64,000 bases of DNA from positions 186,001 to 250,000 of the forward strand of contig NZ_JAHESF010000004.1 of assembly GCF_018598225.1 (NCBI RefSeq), given 5' to 3'. The position numbers and the translations under genes were made by a program. The notes under the pieces are model-generated. The model saw only the letters and a program-made list of their open reading frames with translations. It had not been told where the DNA came from and searched no databases. This DNA is from Chryseosolibacter histidinae (GTDB lineage: Bacteria; Bacteroidota; Bacteroidia; Cytophagales; Cyclobacteriaceae). Numbering within the stretch: the stretch's first letter is position 1; the number at the start of each line of letters is the position of its first letter. Shown one piece after another: positions 44,827 to 53,231 of the stretch.

Positions 44827-45321
44827 TTATTCTGATCTTTCCATCGTCTCTTTTAAGGTTTGCAGGTCTGCGGCTACAAGTTTTGCATCCTCCTCAAATT
44901 CCGCCTGCGTTCTGCCCGGCATCCAGAAGAGAGTAAACACAAATTCGCAGCCTTTGTTGTTGGCGATCACCCGCATGGGGTTGTTCACGGTTTGCCCGTT
45001 TGCCAATGTTACTTCATGGTCCAGAATGCCGAACGCATTGGGGGCCGGCCATTTTATCTGGATGTCGCCCTGGTCGGTTTTGCCTATCCACAGGTCTCCC
45101 TGTTTGCTGATGGAACGAACGAAGGCCACCCACTTCGGGAAATTTTCAGCCCGGGAAGCGAACTGATAAACTTCATCCGCGGGCCTGTTGATCGACACAC
45201 TGATGTTCTTTACGGGGTAAGTCATGGTGCCTGTTGTTATTTTCTTTTGATCGGCAGATGGGTGTTCACAGCCCGCCAGGATCAACATGATCCACGTTAT
45301 GTGTATTACTGCATGATTCAT
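44827..45321 (-). CDS. SRPBCC-domain lipoprotein
   Basis: A 164-residue protein with a lipoprotein signal (IMLILAGC, Cys18) and an SRPBCC (polyketide cyclase/dehydrase-like) domain from about 35 (VKNISVSINRPADEVYQFASRAENFPKW). The start at 45321 is taken because it supplies the signal; an internal ATG near residue 33 would give a cytoplasmic form. It follows the VOC gene by 11 bp and is probably cotranscribed. Ligand unknown. Confidence 0.78.
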   Translation of the reverse strand: MNHAVIHITWIMLILAGCEHPSADQKKITTGTMTYPVKNISVSINRPADEVYQFASRAENFPKWVAFVRSISKQGDLWIGKTDQGDIQIKWPAPNAFGILDHEVTLANGQTVNNPMRVIANNKGCEFVFTLFWMPGRTQAEFEEDAKLVAADLQTLKETMERSE

Positions 45322-45332
45322 GGCGCTGATGT

Positions 45333-45695
45333 TTACAGAGACCAGACCGCCAGCTCGTAACCGTCAGGATCTGTGAAGTGGAAACGTCTTCCGCCGGGAA
45401 AACTAAAGATCTCTTTTACGATGGTTCCACCAGCTTTGACGATCTTTTTTTGGGTGCCTTCAAGATCATCTGAATAAAGAATGACCAGCGCGGTGCCTTT
45501 TACCGGTTTCCCCGTTGTAAATCCACCGTCTACATAATCGCCTTCAAAGGCCGTGTAGTCCGGTCCATAGTCGGTGAACTTCCAGCCAAAACTTTTAGTG
45601 TAGAACGCTTTGGCTTTGCGAACATCCTTCGACAGGAATTCGATATACTGGACCTGCTCGTGCTTTAATTTTTTTTGTGATTGCGTATCTGCCAT
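45333..45695 (-). CDS. VOC-superfamily (glyoxalase-like) protein
   Basis: A 120-residue protein with the paired beta-alpha-beta-beta-beta modules of the vicinal oxygen chelate fold (QYIEFLSKDVRKAKAFYTKSFGWKF; FHFTDPDGYELAVWS at the end). Members include glyoxalases, resistance proteins and dioxygenases. Metal ligands are not certain here. It heads a two-gene unit with the SRPBCC lipoprotein. Confidence 0.88.
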   Translation of the reverse strand: MADTQSQKKLKHEQVQYIEFLSKDVRKAKAFYTKSFGWKFTDYGPDYTAFEGDYVDGGFTTGKPVKGTALVILYSDDLEGTQKKIVKAGGTIVKEIFSFPGGRRFHFTDPDGYELAVWSL

Positions 45696-45759
45696 GTGTT
45701 TATACTTTTTGCAAACTTACGAGGCAGCGCGCTTCCGTGTTTGGAAAAAAACGACAAAA

Positions 45760-46494
45760 TCAGAGCTGCGAAGGGACAGTACCCGTATACCGCTTGATCT
45801 CATTGGCCAGGTGGGCATGATCGTAATAGCCGTAGTCGAAGGCGATGTCGGCCAGCGTTTTTTCTGAAGGCTTATGCTTGATGGCCGGAAGCACGGATTG
45901 GTACCGTACGAAATTGGTGAACTCTTTGGGTGTGATGCCCACGTGCTGCTTGAAGGCCCGTTCCAGTTGCCGGGCGGTGGTACAATGCCGCTTTGTCAAT
46001 TCGGTTACACTGATCAGGCCTTTGTGATGTTTGATGTCGGCAATGATGTGTAATAAACGATGCCTGGGCTGCTCAAGCTTGTCAAGAAAGAACTTTGAAA
46101 GATGGCTAACGGGATCGGTGATGAGCTTACCGTGATCAGGCAAAAAACTTCCCGGGATCTCTACCGTTCGATTGACAATTTCGTGCAGCGATGTGGATGG
46201 ATAAAAAGCAGAGAACGCACCTGGTTTGAAGCGGATCCCCAACAGCCTTGTTTCGGGATGGACGTCCGCCACAATGTACTGAGACATGGTGCCAACGAGG
46301 TAGGTTTTTCCATGCCTGATCGATGTGGCTCCGTTATCGGTTTTACTGTCTTCACCGAAATTCATGATGATGTCAACGCAGCCATCGGGCAGGATCTTCA
46401 CACGTTCTGTCTCACCGGAGTCGCCCGCCGAGATCCAAAAAGCATCGATGTACGGTGCTAACGCTGGAGGCGGCTGGCGCTGTTGATAGATCAT
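45760..46494 (-). CDS. AraC-family transcriptional regulator
   Basis: A 244-residue regulator with a DUF6597-like N-terminal domain (about 1-120, starting MIYQQRQPPPALAPYIDAFW) and an AraC helix-turn-helix pair at about 145-242 (VTELTKRHCTTARQLERAFKQHVGITPKEF, in part; KTLADIAFDYGYYDHAHLANEI). It is upstream of the VOC-SRPBCC pair on the same strand, 64 bp away, and could regulate it. Signal unknown. Confidence 0.9.
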   Translation of the reverse strand: MIYQQRQPPPALAPYIDAFWISAGDSGETERVKILPDGCVDIIMNFGEDSKTDNGATSIRHGKTYLVGTMSQYIVADVHPETRLLGIRFKPGAFSAFYPSTSLHEIVNRTVEIPGSFLPDHGKLITDPVSHLSKFFLDKLEQPRHRLLHIIADIKHHKGLISVTELTKRHCTTARQLERAFKQHVGITPKEFTNFVRYQSVLPAIKHKPSEKTLADIAFDYGYYDHAHLANEIKRYTGTVPSQL

Positions 46495-46535
46495 GGCTAA
46501 AACTAAATGAATCTGCGAACAAGAACAACAAGTGA

Positions 46536-46660
46536 GTTTAAAGTTAGAAGTTTAAAGTTTAAAGTTGGAGAGCGTTGAGGCATACGGTTTGAATTCTTAA
46601 CCATAGATCTGGACTTTTGAACTTGAAACCTGAAACTTTAAACCTGAAACCTTTAACCCC
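46536..46660. repeat. Two inverted GTTTAAAG arrays
   Basis: At 46536-46568 units of GTTTAAAGTT, AGAAGTTTAAAG, TTTAAAGTTGG repeat; at 46612-46660 the inverse type (AACTTGAAACC, TGAAACTTTAAACC, TGAAACCTTTAACC) repeats. The two arrays are roughly inverted relative to each other, with about 45 bp of ordinary sequence between. They occupy the place where the C-terminal half of the DHFR-like gene should be. Confidence 0.6.
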
Positions 46661-46873
46661 TGGGTGCGCATTCGGGTTGGTGAGCACCGATCGCCAGTAG
46701 GCAGCATATCCGGGATACATTTTGCTTCCCAGCAGGCATGTATCCACCGACTCGAGGTCTTTAGACATCTCCGCCCATTCTTCATCACTTCCGATGAGCC
46801 AATCCATTTCATCGTTCGGTCCGCAGACAAACCCATCCAGGGTCATTTGCATAGCAAGGATTACTTTTCTCAT
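46559..46873 (-). pseudogene. Truncated dihydrofolate reductase-like (RibD C-terminal) gene
   Basis: From the ATG at 46873 (MRKVILAMQMTLDGFVCGPN) about 80 residues match the N-terminal half of DHFR/RibD-C-type reductases (DEMDWLIGSDEEWAEM, CLLGSKMYPGYAAYWRSVL). Thereafter the frame reads through the GTTTAAAG arrays (VKGFRFKVSGFKFKSPD) and ends at 46559 after 104 residues, against about 180 in the family. The C-terminal nucleotide-binding half is missing. It is therefore a remnant. The frame is open upstream to 47263 but not protein-like. The 330-bp stretch 46874-47203 contains no gene I can support. Confidence 0.75.
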
Positions 46874-47203
46874 GATTTCTTGTGTTTGTTTTGATACAAA
46901 GGTGTTATAGTAATTTGTTATGGGCAGGGTGTGTTTACGACAAAAACCAAGGCCAACTGCGGCTGATTTCAGGTGTGTTGCTGCAGAAGCTATCGGAGCG
47001 TATCTCTTGTAAGGAATTGATGCCAGCCCGCTTCCTGAGCGTTTGGAAAATCTGTGGGCCTTGTAAATTCTTGTCGGATGCTGCGCCCAGGCGTACCGGG
47101 ATTTAAAACGCAACGGAATAGGTGACAAAGAAAAGCAACACCGGTTATTGTTTTTCGTTGAAGACAGGATGTAAATTTGTTTCCTCACCATTTGATAAAG
47201 ACC

Positions 47204-48340
47204 ATGAAAAAAAATGTTCTGCTGCTCTTTGCGCTGGCAATCAACCTCCACGCTATCTGTCAAACGAAAGAGATCTCACGCAACTGGACCTCTTTTGTTC
47301 AAACGGCCGATGCTTCGTTCCTGAAGAAAAAAGTAAAGTTCAAAGTTACTGCTTTCGCCAAGGCAGACCTGGTTGACTCAACAGCCTGGGCCGGCATCTG
47401 GGTACGGGTAGATAACAAGAACGGAGAAACGGGTTTTTTTGAGAATATGGGCCAGCGCCCCATTCGCAGCAATGAATGGAAATCTTACACTGTAGAAGGT
47501 GTTATGGATGAGAACGCTGACAAGATCAATTTCGGCGGGCTGTGCATGAACAATGGCAGGTTCTTTTTCGACAACTTTGAGTTCTACGTTGAAAATGACA
47601 AGGGCAAATTTCAGAAGGCCAATGTCGATAACCCAAGCTTTGAAGTGGCCGTGGAAAAAAATACCATTTCCAAATGGTCGGAGGGCACAAAACCACTGAA
47701 CCCGGTACGGATCAGGGAATTCACATTCACTTCTTCCAGCGACAAAGCACACGGCAATCTTTCCCTCATGGTGGAGGGCAAGGGCATCGCAAGAGATACG
47801 AGTTATCTCATCGGCCCTGTAAAAGGTTATACACCGCAGATCGGAACGCTGATCACCATGCTCAACAATCTGAGCAACCGGGTGGAGTCTGCCGTGAGCA
47901 TGTTGAACCAGAAGGAAACAGATCACCTGATGGATGATAAAGCTAACGGCATCGGGGCGCTGGTCATGCACCTGGCCGCCGCCGAAGCGTATTACCAGGT
48001 TTTTACTTTTGAGAACCGGGAGTTCAATGAAGAGGAAAAGAAAAAATGGGGCGCTGCGCTCGACCTTGGGGAAGAGGGACGCACGGAGCTCAAGGGACAC
48101 GATATCGAGTATTACCTGAACGCTTACAGGGAAGTGCGGAAGAAGACGATCGCGGAACTGGCAAAACGAAATGACGAGTGGCTTGCACAGGTAGTTCCCG
48201 GCTCTGACATCAACAATCATTTTTGCTGGTTCCATGTGATGGAGCACCAGTCCAGTCACCTGGGCCAGATCCTGTTGATGAAAAAACGTCTTCCGAAAAG
48301 AGAAGAGAAGCAGGAAATTAAGGTGAACCGAGAACACTGA
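47204..48340 (+). CDS. Secreted protein with jelly-roll and DinB-like domains
   Basis: A 378-residue secreted protein from the ATG at 47204 (signal peptide about 1-20, ending ICQ). About 25-150 is a galactose-binding-like beta domain (AWAGIWVRVDNKNGETGFFENM, DKINFGGLCMNNGRFFFDNFEF, both in part). About 215-375 is a DinB-like four-helix bundle with the putative metal ligands His in LVMHLAAAEAY and the HxxxH of WFHVMEHQSSHLGQ. DinB proteins are nearly always cytoplasmic, so an exported one with a binding module is unusual. Function unknown. Monocistronic with a terminator behind it. Confidence 0.75.
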   Translation: MKKNVLLLFALAINLHAICQTKEISRNWTSFVQTADASFLKKKVKFKVTAFAKADLVDSTAWAGIWVRVDNKNGETGFFENMGQRPIRSNEWKSYTVEGVMDENADKINFGGLCMNNGRFFFDNFEFYVENDKGKFQKANVDNPSFEVAVEKNTISKWSEGTKPLNPVRIREFTFTSSSDKAHGNLSLMVEGKGIARDTSYLIGPVKGYTPQIGTLITMLNNLSNRVESAVSMLNQKETDHLMDDKANGIGALVMHLAAAEAYYQVFTFENREFNEEEKKKWGAALDLGEEGRTELKGHDIEYYLNAYREVRKKTIAELAKRNDEWLAQVVPGSDINNHFCWFHVMEHQSSHLGQILLMKKRLPKREEKQEIKVNREH

Positions 48341-48358
48341 TATTTAAGATGAGGAATG

Positions 48359-48398
48359 AAATCCCGGATTGTTGCCAGTCTCCAGCCCGGGATTTTTT
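48359..48398 (+). terminator. Intrinsic terminator after the secreted DinB-like gene
   Basis: AAATCCCGG pairs with CCGGGATTT across a 19-nt loop and is followed by a run of T. It lies 19 bp after the stop codon. Confidence 0.8.
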
Positions 48399-48545
48399 AT
48401 TGCACATACCGTAGAAAAAATAGCGCTACCATATTGTGTTGTTTCTAAAAATGATCCAGTGAATTTTTTATATCATTGTTTTGATGTCCTGGCTTCTTCG
48501 ATGTCATTTCTTGCCCGCTAACCCTGCAGCATCATCATTGTTACC

Positions 48546-49175
48546 ATGATCACTAAGCGTTTGTTTTTAATAACACTACTTTTTCTTTTGCAGGCTGTTG
48601 CTGTCAAGGCACAAACTAAATTGCTTTTGCAGCATAAAAGGAAATCCCACTAGGGTGAAGCGCTCGACCTGAGCAAAGCGTATCAGATCCGGACCATTGA
48701 CACCACGTATTCTACAACGATCATTGGATTTACAGGTTCAATAGTGATGATCCCGGTCAGAATAAAAACAGGCAAGGACACGGTTTACAGTTACACTTAC
48801 ACACAGAAGGTATATCCGAAGAGCAGGTTCTTCCCGGTAGGCCATGCGAAAGACACTACGATCACGCTAAAGACCGTGGCGCCACTCTATCGCGACGACA
48901 CAACGGCCATCGCTTTTTCTGAGATCCAAATGATCAAAAAAGACTGGTTCAAAAACAGGCAGTGGCTTCAGCCATTTGGATGGATATTAATAGGGCCTGT
49001 CGTAGGTGTTGCTCTGCTTCCGGCAGCTGCAATTGATGACGGAAAGGAGGGTGTTAAAAACTGGGCCGAGTTCGAAGGAATATTACTTGGGATTGCCGGC
49101 CCACCCATTTTTGTCGGTACCAGAAAGACAAAATATGATCTGCGTAAAAAATGGGAGCTGAAGGCTGCGATGTAG
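48546..49175 (+). pseudogene. Secreted protein gene interrupted by an in-frame TAG
   Basis: From the ATG at 48546 the frame encodes a good signal peptide (MITKRLFLITLLFLLQAVAV, ending KAQ) and then meets TAG at 48651-48653 (codon 36). Without that stop the same frame continues unbroken to 49175 (GEALDLSKAYQIRTIDTT... MIPVRIKTGKDTVYSYTY...), which would be a 209-residue secreted or membrane-anchored protein with one hydrophobic helix (PFGWILIGPVVGVALLPAAA) near the end. A CAG (Gln) to TAG change would explain it. Either the gene is inactivated, or the base is a sequence error. No family recognised. Confidence 0.7.
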
Positions 49176-49187
49176 AGGGCCACGACT

Positions 49188-51455
49188 CTAAACTTCATCA
49201 CTCACGGCCGGAGACTTCCCGGGCATCAGTTTGTTGATCAGCTCGATTTTGTTGTTGACATCCAGCTTGGCAAAAATAGTGGCCACGTGGCGGGCAACTG
49301 TCTTGCTTGAAATGGCCAGGCTGCTTCCGATAACCTTGTAGGGCTGGCCTTTCATCAACAGGCTGATGATCTCGATCTCCCGTTGCGTGAGGTCGTATTT
49401 CTTGCAGTTCATTTCGAACTCGCGCGATCCCGGTCCTGAGACAGGTGTGGCCGGATCCTGCAGGAACAGGTGGTAAGCCTGAATAACCGCCGCCTTTTGT
49501 TTCCGGATGTTGCTTAACAACGACTCGATCTTCAGCATGAGATGATCGACGATAAAAGGCTTCTCGATATAATCGATGGCGCCGAGCCTCAGGGCCGTGA
49601 GCTTGTCGGTGGCCGTGGTTTTAGCCGTTAAGAAAATGAAAGGAATGTGTCGGTAAAATTCGCTCATCGACAATACCCTGCAAAACTCCATCCCGTCCAT
49701 ACCGTTCATCATTACGTCTGACACGATCAGATCGATATGCGCGATGAATTTTAGTTTCTCCAACGCTTCCGCGCCGCTTGCCGCTACATACACGTTGTAT
49801 TTTTCTTCCAGGTTCTTCACCAGATAACTCAGCATCTCCTGGTTATCTTCAACCACCATAATGACGGGGCGCGACGAGTCTGAGACCTTATCCAGGGTTT
49901 CCGTCAATATGATAGGACTCACCTCATCGATCGTAACATCATGCTGAACGGGCTGCTCACCATCTGTTAAAACATGCCTTTGAAGATAGACGGAGATGGT
50001 GGTGCCATGCCCCGGCTCACTTTCGAGCTTGATCGTTCCCTTCAGATCGTTGACGATCTTCTTCACGATGGAAAGGCCCATGCCCATGCCCTGGTTGAAT
50101 TTTAAACTTTTCTCCAACTGGATATAAGGCTCAAATACCCTGGAGTGCAGGCTGGGGGGAATTCCTATGCCGGTATCAGTTACTGAAAAACAGATCTGAT
50201 CGGCTTGCGCGAACAGGGCTACATTGATCGTTCCCCGTTCCGTGTATTTGATAGAGTTTTCTAACAGGTTATTGACGATGCGCTCGATGGCGGAGGGATG
50301 CGCGAGAACAAAACAGCTGCCCTGAATTTTTTCGCGGATCTCGACCTCCTTCGTGTGCGCAAGGCTTTTGAAAAGCGGAAGCTTCCTGGATACGATCAGT
50401 CCGAAATCAGACGCCTGGCTGTGATCATAGATGTTGATGCCCCGGTTGAATCGTTCGAGATCAAAAAAGTTAATGATATCGGTTGTGAGTCTTTGTACGT
50501 TCCATTTGATGATCTCTATCTCCTCGGTCTTGCCATGTTTTTTGATATACTCATCGAGATAATTATTGATGAGGGTCAACGGCGTTTTGGTTTCATGCGC
50601 CAGGTTGATGAAGGTGTTCGCTTTTTCTTCATTGGTTTTTTGTGCCAGCTCCATTCGCGTGCTCTCTTCTGAAACCTGCTCTATGTTGTGCACTACCGCG
50701 GGCACGATCTTGAAGATATCGTTGGTGATGCCGGAATAGAAGTACGCCACCAGAAACGATACGATGATAAAGACCATCCAGATATTGAAGTACCGTGTGA
50801 CCTTCGGGGGATTGAGATTGTTGTCCGCAAGCTCTGCCTGTCTTTTCAACGCCCATGCTTCTTTATTATCCAGCGCTTTTTTGTAGGTCGCTACTTCGGT
50901 GGGTGTGGAGTAATGGTATTCATAGTCCCACCCACGTTTTGAAACATTCCAGAACAAGGCGGCAACCACTATCAGGAACCAGACCAGTACAGGGAGCCGC
51001 CCTGTGATGATCACCACAACGATCATTAACGATTGCGCCAGTGCAAAGTCTGTAATAATGGAATCGTTGAAAGGGTTTCCCAATCCCATCATGTTGCAGA
51101 AGCTCATGAACAACACCGGTATGATGCTGGCATAACCGAAGAAGACGTCGAGATTCTTTTGCCGGTCATAGAGAAACCTGATGATCCGGGAGGAGGAATT
51201 CTTCAGGTCTATTTTGGCTTCTGAAAAAATGAGAATGTTATAAACGGCAGACAGCGCGTTGAACAGTATGGCGGTGCCGTAGACCAGCCACATGATCGAA
51301 TCGTTAACAAAATTTCCGGTCGCTATCTTTTCAGAGATGAGAAAAGACGGGGCTAAAATGCAATAAACAATATTGAGGATGATCAGAAGCTTCCTTCGTG
51401 CATTTCCCAGCGGAGTCAACAGCTGCTTTTTTGACTGTTCCAGTAACTGTTTCAT
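49188..51455 (-). CDS. Membrane hybrid histidine kinase with receiver and LuxR-type output
   Basis: A 755-residue protein. About 20-250 has six or seven transmembrane helices; HisKA has the phospho-acceptor in FINLAHETKTPLTL near 286; HATPase about 395-505; receiver about 530-645 with phospho-acceptor Asp in VSDVMMNGMDG near 578; LuxR-type helix-turn-helix about 687-745 (LTQREIEIISLLMKGQPYKVIGSSLAISSKTVARHV). Sensor, kinase, receiver and DNA-binding domain are on one chain, but unlike the propeller regulators the output is LuxR type. A phosphorylated membrane protein would bind DNA directly. It lies 25 bp after the GNAT-like gene on the same strand, suggesting an operon. Confidence 0.92.
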   Translation of the reverse strand: MKQLLEQSKKQLLTPLGNARRKLLIILNIVYCILAPSFLISEKIATGNFVNDSIMWLVYGTAILFNALSAVYNILIFSEAKIDLKNSSSRIIRFLYDRQKNLDVFFGYASIIPVLFMSFCNMMGLGNPFNDSIITDFALAQSLMIVVVIITGRLPVLVWFLIVVAALFWNVSKRGWDYEYHYSTPTEVATYKKALDNKEAWALKRQAELADNNLNPPKVTRYFNIWMVFIIVSFLVAYFYSGITNDIFKIVPAVVHNIEQVSEESTRMELAQKTNEEKANTFINLAHETKTPLTLINNYLDEYIKKHGKTEEIEIIKWNVQRLTTDIINFFDLERFNRGINIYDHSQASDFGLIVSRKLPLFKSLAHTKEVEIREKIQGSCFVLAHPSAIERIVNNLLENSIKYTERGTINVALFAQADQICFSVTDTGIGIPPSLHSRVFEPYIQLEKSLKFNQGMGMGLSIVKKIVNDLKGTIKLESEPGHGTTISVYLQRHVLTDGEQPVQHDVTIDEVSPIILTETLDKVSDSSRPVIMVVEDNQEMLSYLVKNLEEKYNVYVAASGAEALEKLKFIAHIDLIVSDVMMNGMDGMEFCRVLSMSEFYRHIPFIFLTAKTTATDKLTALRLGAIDYIEKPFIVDHLMLKIESLLSNIRKQKAAVIQAYHLFLQDPATPVSGPGSREFEMNCKKYDLTQREIEIISLLMKGQPYKVIGSSLAISSKTVARHVATIFAKLDVNNKIELINKLMPGKSPAVSDEV

Positions 51456-51480
51456 AGAGAAGATTTTGAGAACATGGGTC

Positions 51481-52560
51481 TTAAGTTACGTCAATACCGG
51501 AAATATACGCCGGATGTTTTTTGAACAACGCTTTTTCCGCGGCCGAAAAATTGATGAATTTACAGATCACATTGCCCCTCACTTCCTTGTTGAGCTTGTC
51601 AACCCATCCGAGCTTCAGCGATCGTAAGGTTTTGTACAAGGGTGTATCGGCATCAACGACTGTAATGGCCGAATTCAGGTTGTAACGCGCCAGCAGTGAT
51701 TCAAAAAGCGATTCGAGGTAATGTTCATATCCCGCAGCACAGTAAATGCCTTCCAGTGTCAGAAACCTGTAGTCTTTATTGAACAGCCTGTTCAGGAACG
51801 GAAGATGTGAAAATGTATTCAGGATGATCTTTCCGGAAAATCCCGGTAAGGAAGATATTGTCCACCGGTCTGGGTTGGCCTGGGCTCCCGCCACGATCTT
51901 TCCTTCGGCGCTTCTGATAATGTAGTATTTGGCTCCGTTGAACAGGTTGTCGAAGGAGAACATATTGAAGTCATGATAGAACCCGGAAAGCAATTGTTTG
52001 ATCTCCGTTATTTCGGAGGGCGATACTTCAGCAACTTTCTTTTCAACGTCTTCAACGGGTTTGATCCTGTTGAATATGACAGTGGTATATTCCCGCACGG
52101 TCTCAAACCCGAATTGGTCACACAGCATCACTGACCGGAGATTGCGCGGATCGACATAGGCGTAGTGGAAGAATTTCTCCTGGGGCTTTACGTCGAGGGA
52201 TTGGCCATTGAGAACACTTTTTACTTCTTCTCGTACCACGCTGCTTCCGGCGGATTGCCTGGGATTGATGTTCTTTCGCCGATAGGAATTCCTGAACGAA
52301 AAATAACGCACGTAAAACGAACGGATCGCTTCACCGGCATTGGTTATTATCCTGCTGCAAAAACAACAGGTTCCGATCACCTTGTTTCCTTTCGACAGGT
52401 TGATGTAATAAGGTGCCTGTATCTTGTGGATCTTATCATGCACGCCCATGTGCTGATACAGCATTCCGTGGCCCGGGGTACCGATGATGTTGTTGGTGAG
52501 TATGTTCAGGATCTCTTCGGAAGGAGATCGCTCTACTTTCAAAAGTTTAAGTTCGGCCAT
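51481..52560 (-). CDS. GNAT-like protein, unknown
   Basis: A 359-residue cytoplasmic protein with two N-acetyltransferase-like halves. The first is about 10-165 (YYINLSKGNKVIGTCCFCSR, FFHYAYVDPRNLRSVMLCDQFGFETVREY, in part), the second about 175-345 (YYIIRSAEGKIVAGAQAN, ending SAITVVDADTPLYKTLRSLKLGW). I cannot place it in a named family. It directly precedes the LuxR-output hybrid kinase (25 bp) and probably shares its transcript. It could make or modify the molecule the kinase senses, but nothing in the sequence proves this. Confidence 0.6.
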   Translation of the reverse strand: MAELKLLKVERSPSEEILNILTNNIIGTPGHGMLYQHMGVHDKIHKIQAPYYINLSKGNKVIGTCCFCSRIITNAGEAIRSFYVRYFSFRNSYRRKNINPRQSAGSSVVREEVKSVLNGQSLDVKPQEKFFHYAYVDPRNLRSVMLCDQFGFETVREYTTVIFNRIKPVEDVEKKVAEVSPSEITEIKQLLSGFYHDFNMFSFDNLFNGAKYYIIRSAEGKIVAGAQANPDRWTISSLPGFSGKIILNTFSHLPFLNRLFNKDYRFLTLEGIYCAAGYEHYLESLFESLLARYNLNSAITVVDADTPLYKTLRSLKLGWVDKLNKEVRGNVICKFINFSAAEKALFKKHPAYISGIDVT

Positions 52561-52669
52561 CCTTTGTTAACCTGCTATGAATCGGAGATCAAAAGTATCA
52601 AGTTACATACAATCTTCTTCCTTCATTTACAGTAAAAAGCGGCCGTTCTTGTTCTTTAGCCATGATTGG

Positions 52670-52718
52670 GTGAGATCTCATCCGCATACATCAGAGATCT
52701 CACTTGATAATGAGTGAG
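52670..52718. promoter_or_regulatory. Two mutually exclusive hairpins
   Basis: GTGAGATCTC (52670-52679) and GAGATCTCAC (52694-52703) form a perfect 10-bp stem with a 14-nt loop. The right arm's CTCACT (52699-52704) can instead pair with AGTGAG (52713-52718). The two cannot form together, the layout of an attenuator, 85-133 bp upstream of the DUF1761 start. It could equally be a protein-binding palindrome. The rest of the 242-bp gap 52561-52802 is featureless. Confidence 0.4.
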
Positions 52719-52802
52719 TTAGGCAGGATTAGCGCGCAATTTTTTTATTCAACCCTTGTCCAATACCACCAGGGCTGATCGTAGTAGGTGAAAAATATCA
52801 TT

Positions 52803-53206
52803 ATGAGCTCTTTTACAAACATCAACTACCTGGCTGTCGTAGTGGCAACGGTGGTTTATTACATGATCGGATTTTTCTGGTATACCAAACTTTTTGGCAC
52901 GGTCTGGCGCCAGCAAACGGGTTGCCTGCTGAGCCTGGATCCAAACCGAAGGCCAGCTCACTCATTGGGCAGTTTATCTCAACATGGCTTTATACGTTCG
53001 GGATTGCTGTTCTTTTGAAAATAACCGGGACAGGCGGGATAGCCGGAGCCGCAGCCGTCGGCATGATCATAACCGTGCTTTTCATCGCGCCCATTCACTC
53101 GGGACATCTTTTCTTCACAGGAAAGAGAAAATTGTTTTTTATAGATGTATCCGAACGGGCACTGGGTTCGCTGGTGGTAGCAACCATCCTGACCATCTGG
53201 TCATAG
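52803..53206 (+). pseudogene. DUF1761 membrane protein gene with frameshift
   Basis: From the ATG at 52803 the first 39 residues (SSFTNINYLAVVVATVVYYM, FFWYTKLFGTVWRQQTG) match the DUF1761 start. Near 52915-52922 the similarity changes to the next frame (PAEPGSKPKASSLIGQF, then hydrophobic helices to TILTIWS at 53206). About 130 residues in total with four helices, as in intact DUF1761 proteins. One lost base explains it. This is either a decayed gene or an assembly error. Confidence 0.7.
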
Positions 53207-53231
53207 GGTTCAACGGTAATGGGTGAGCGTG

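Noticed and set aside
46874-47263. Upstream extension of the DHFR-like frame
   Set aside because: Residues before MRKVILAMQ show no similarity to the family and are rich in basic and rare-codon runs; the start at 46873 fits family N termini.
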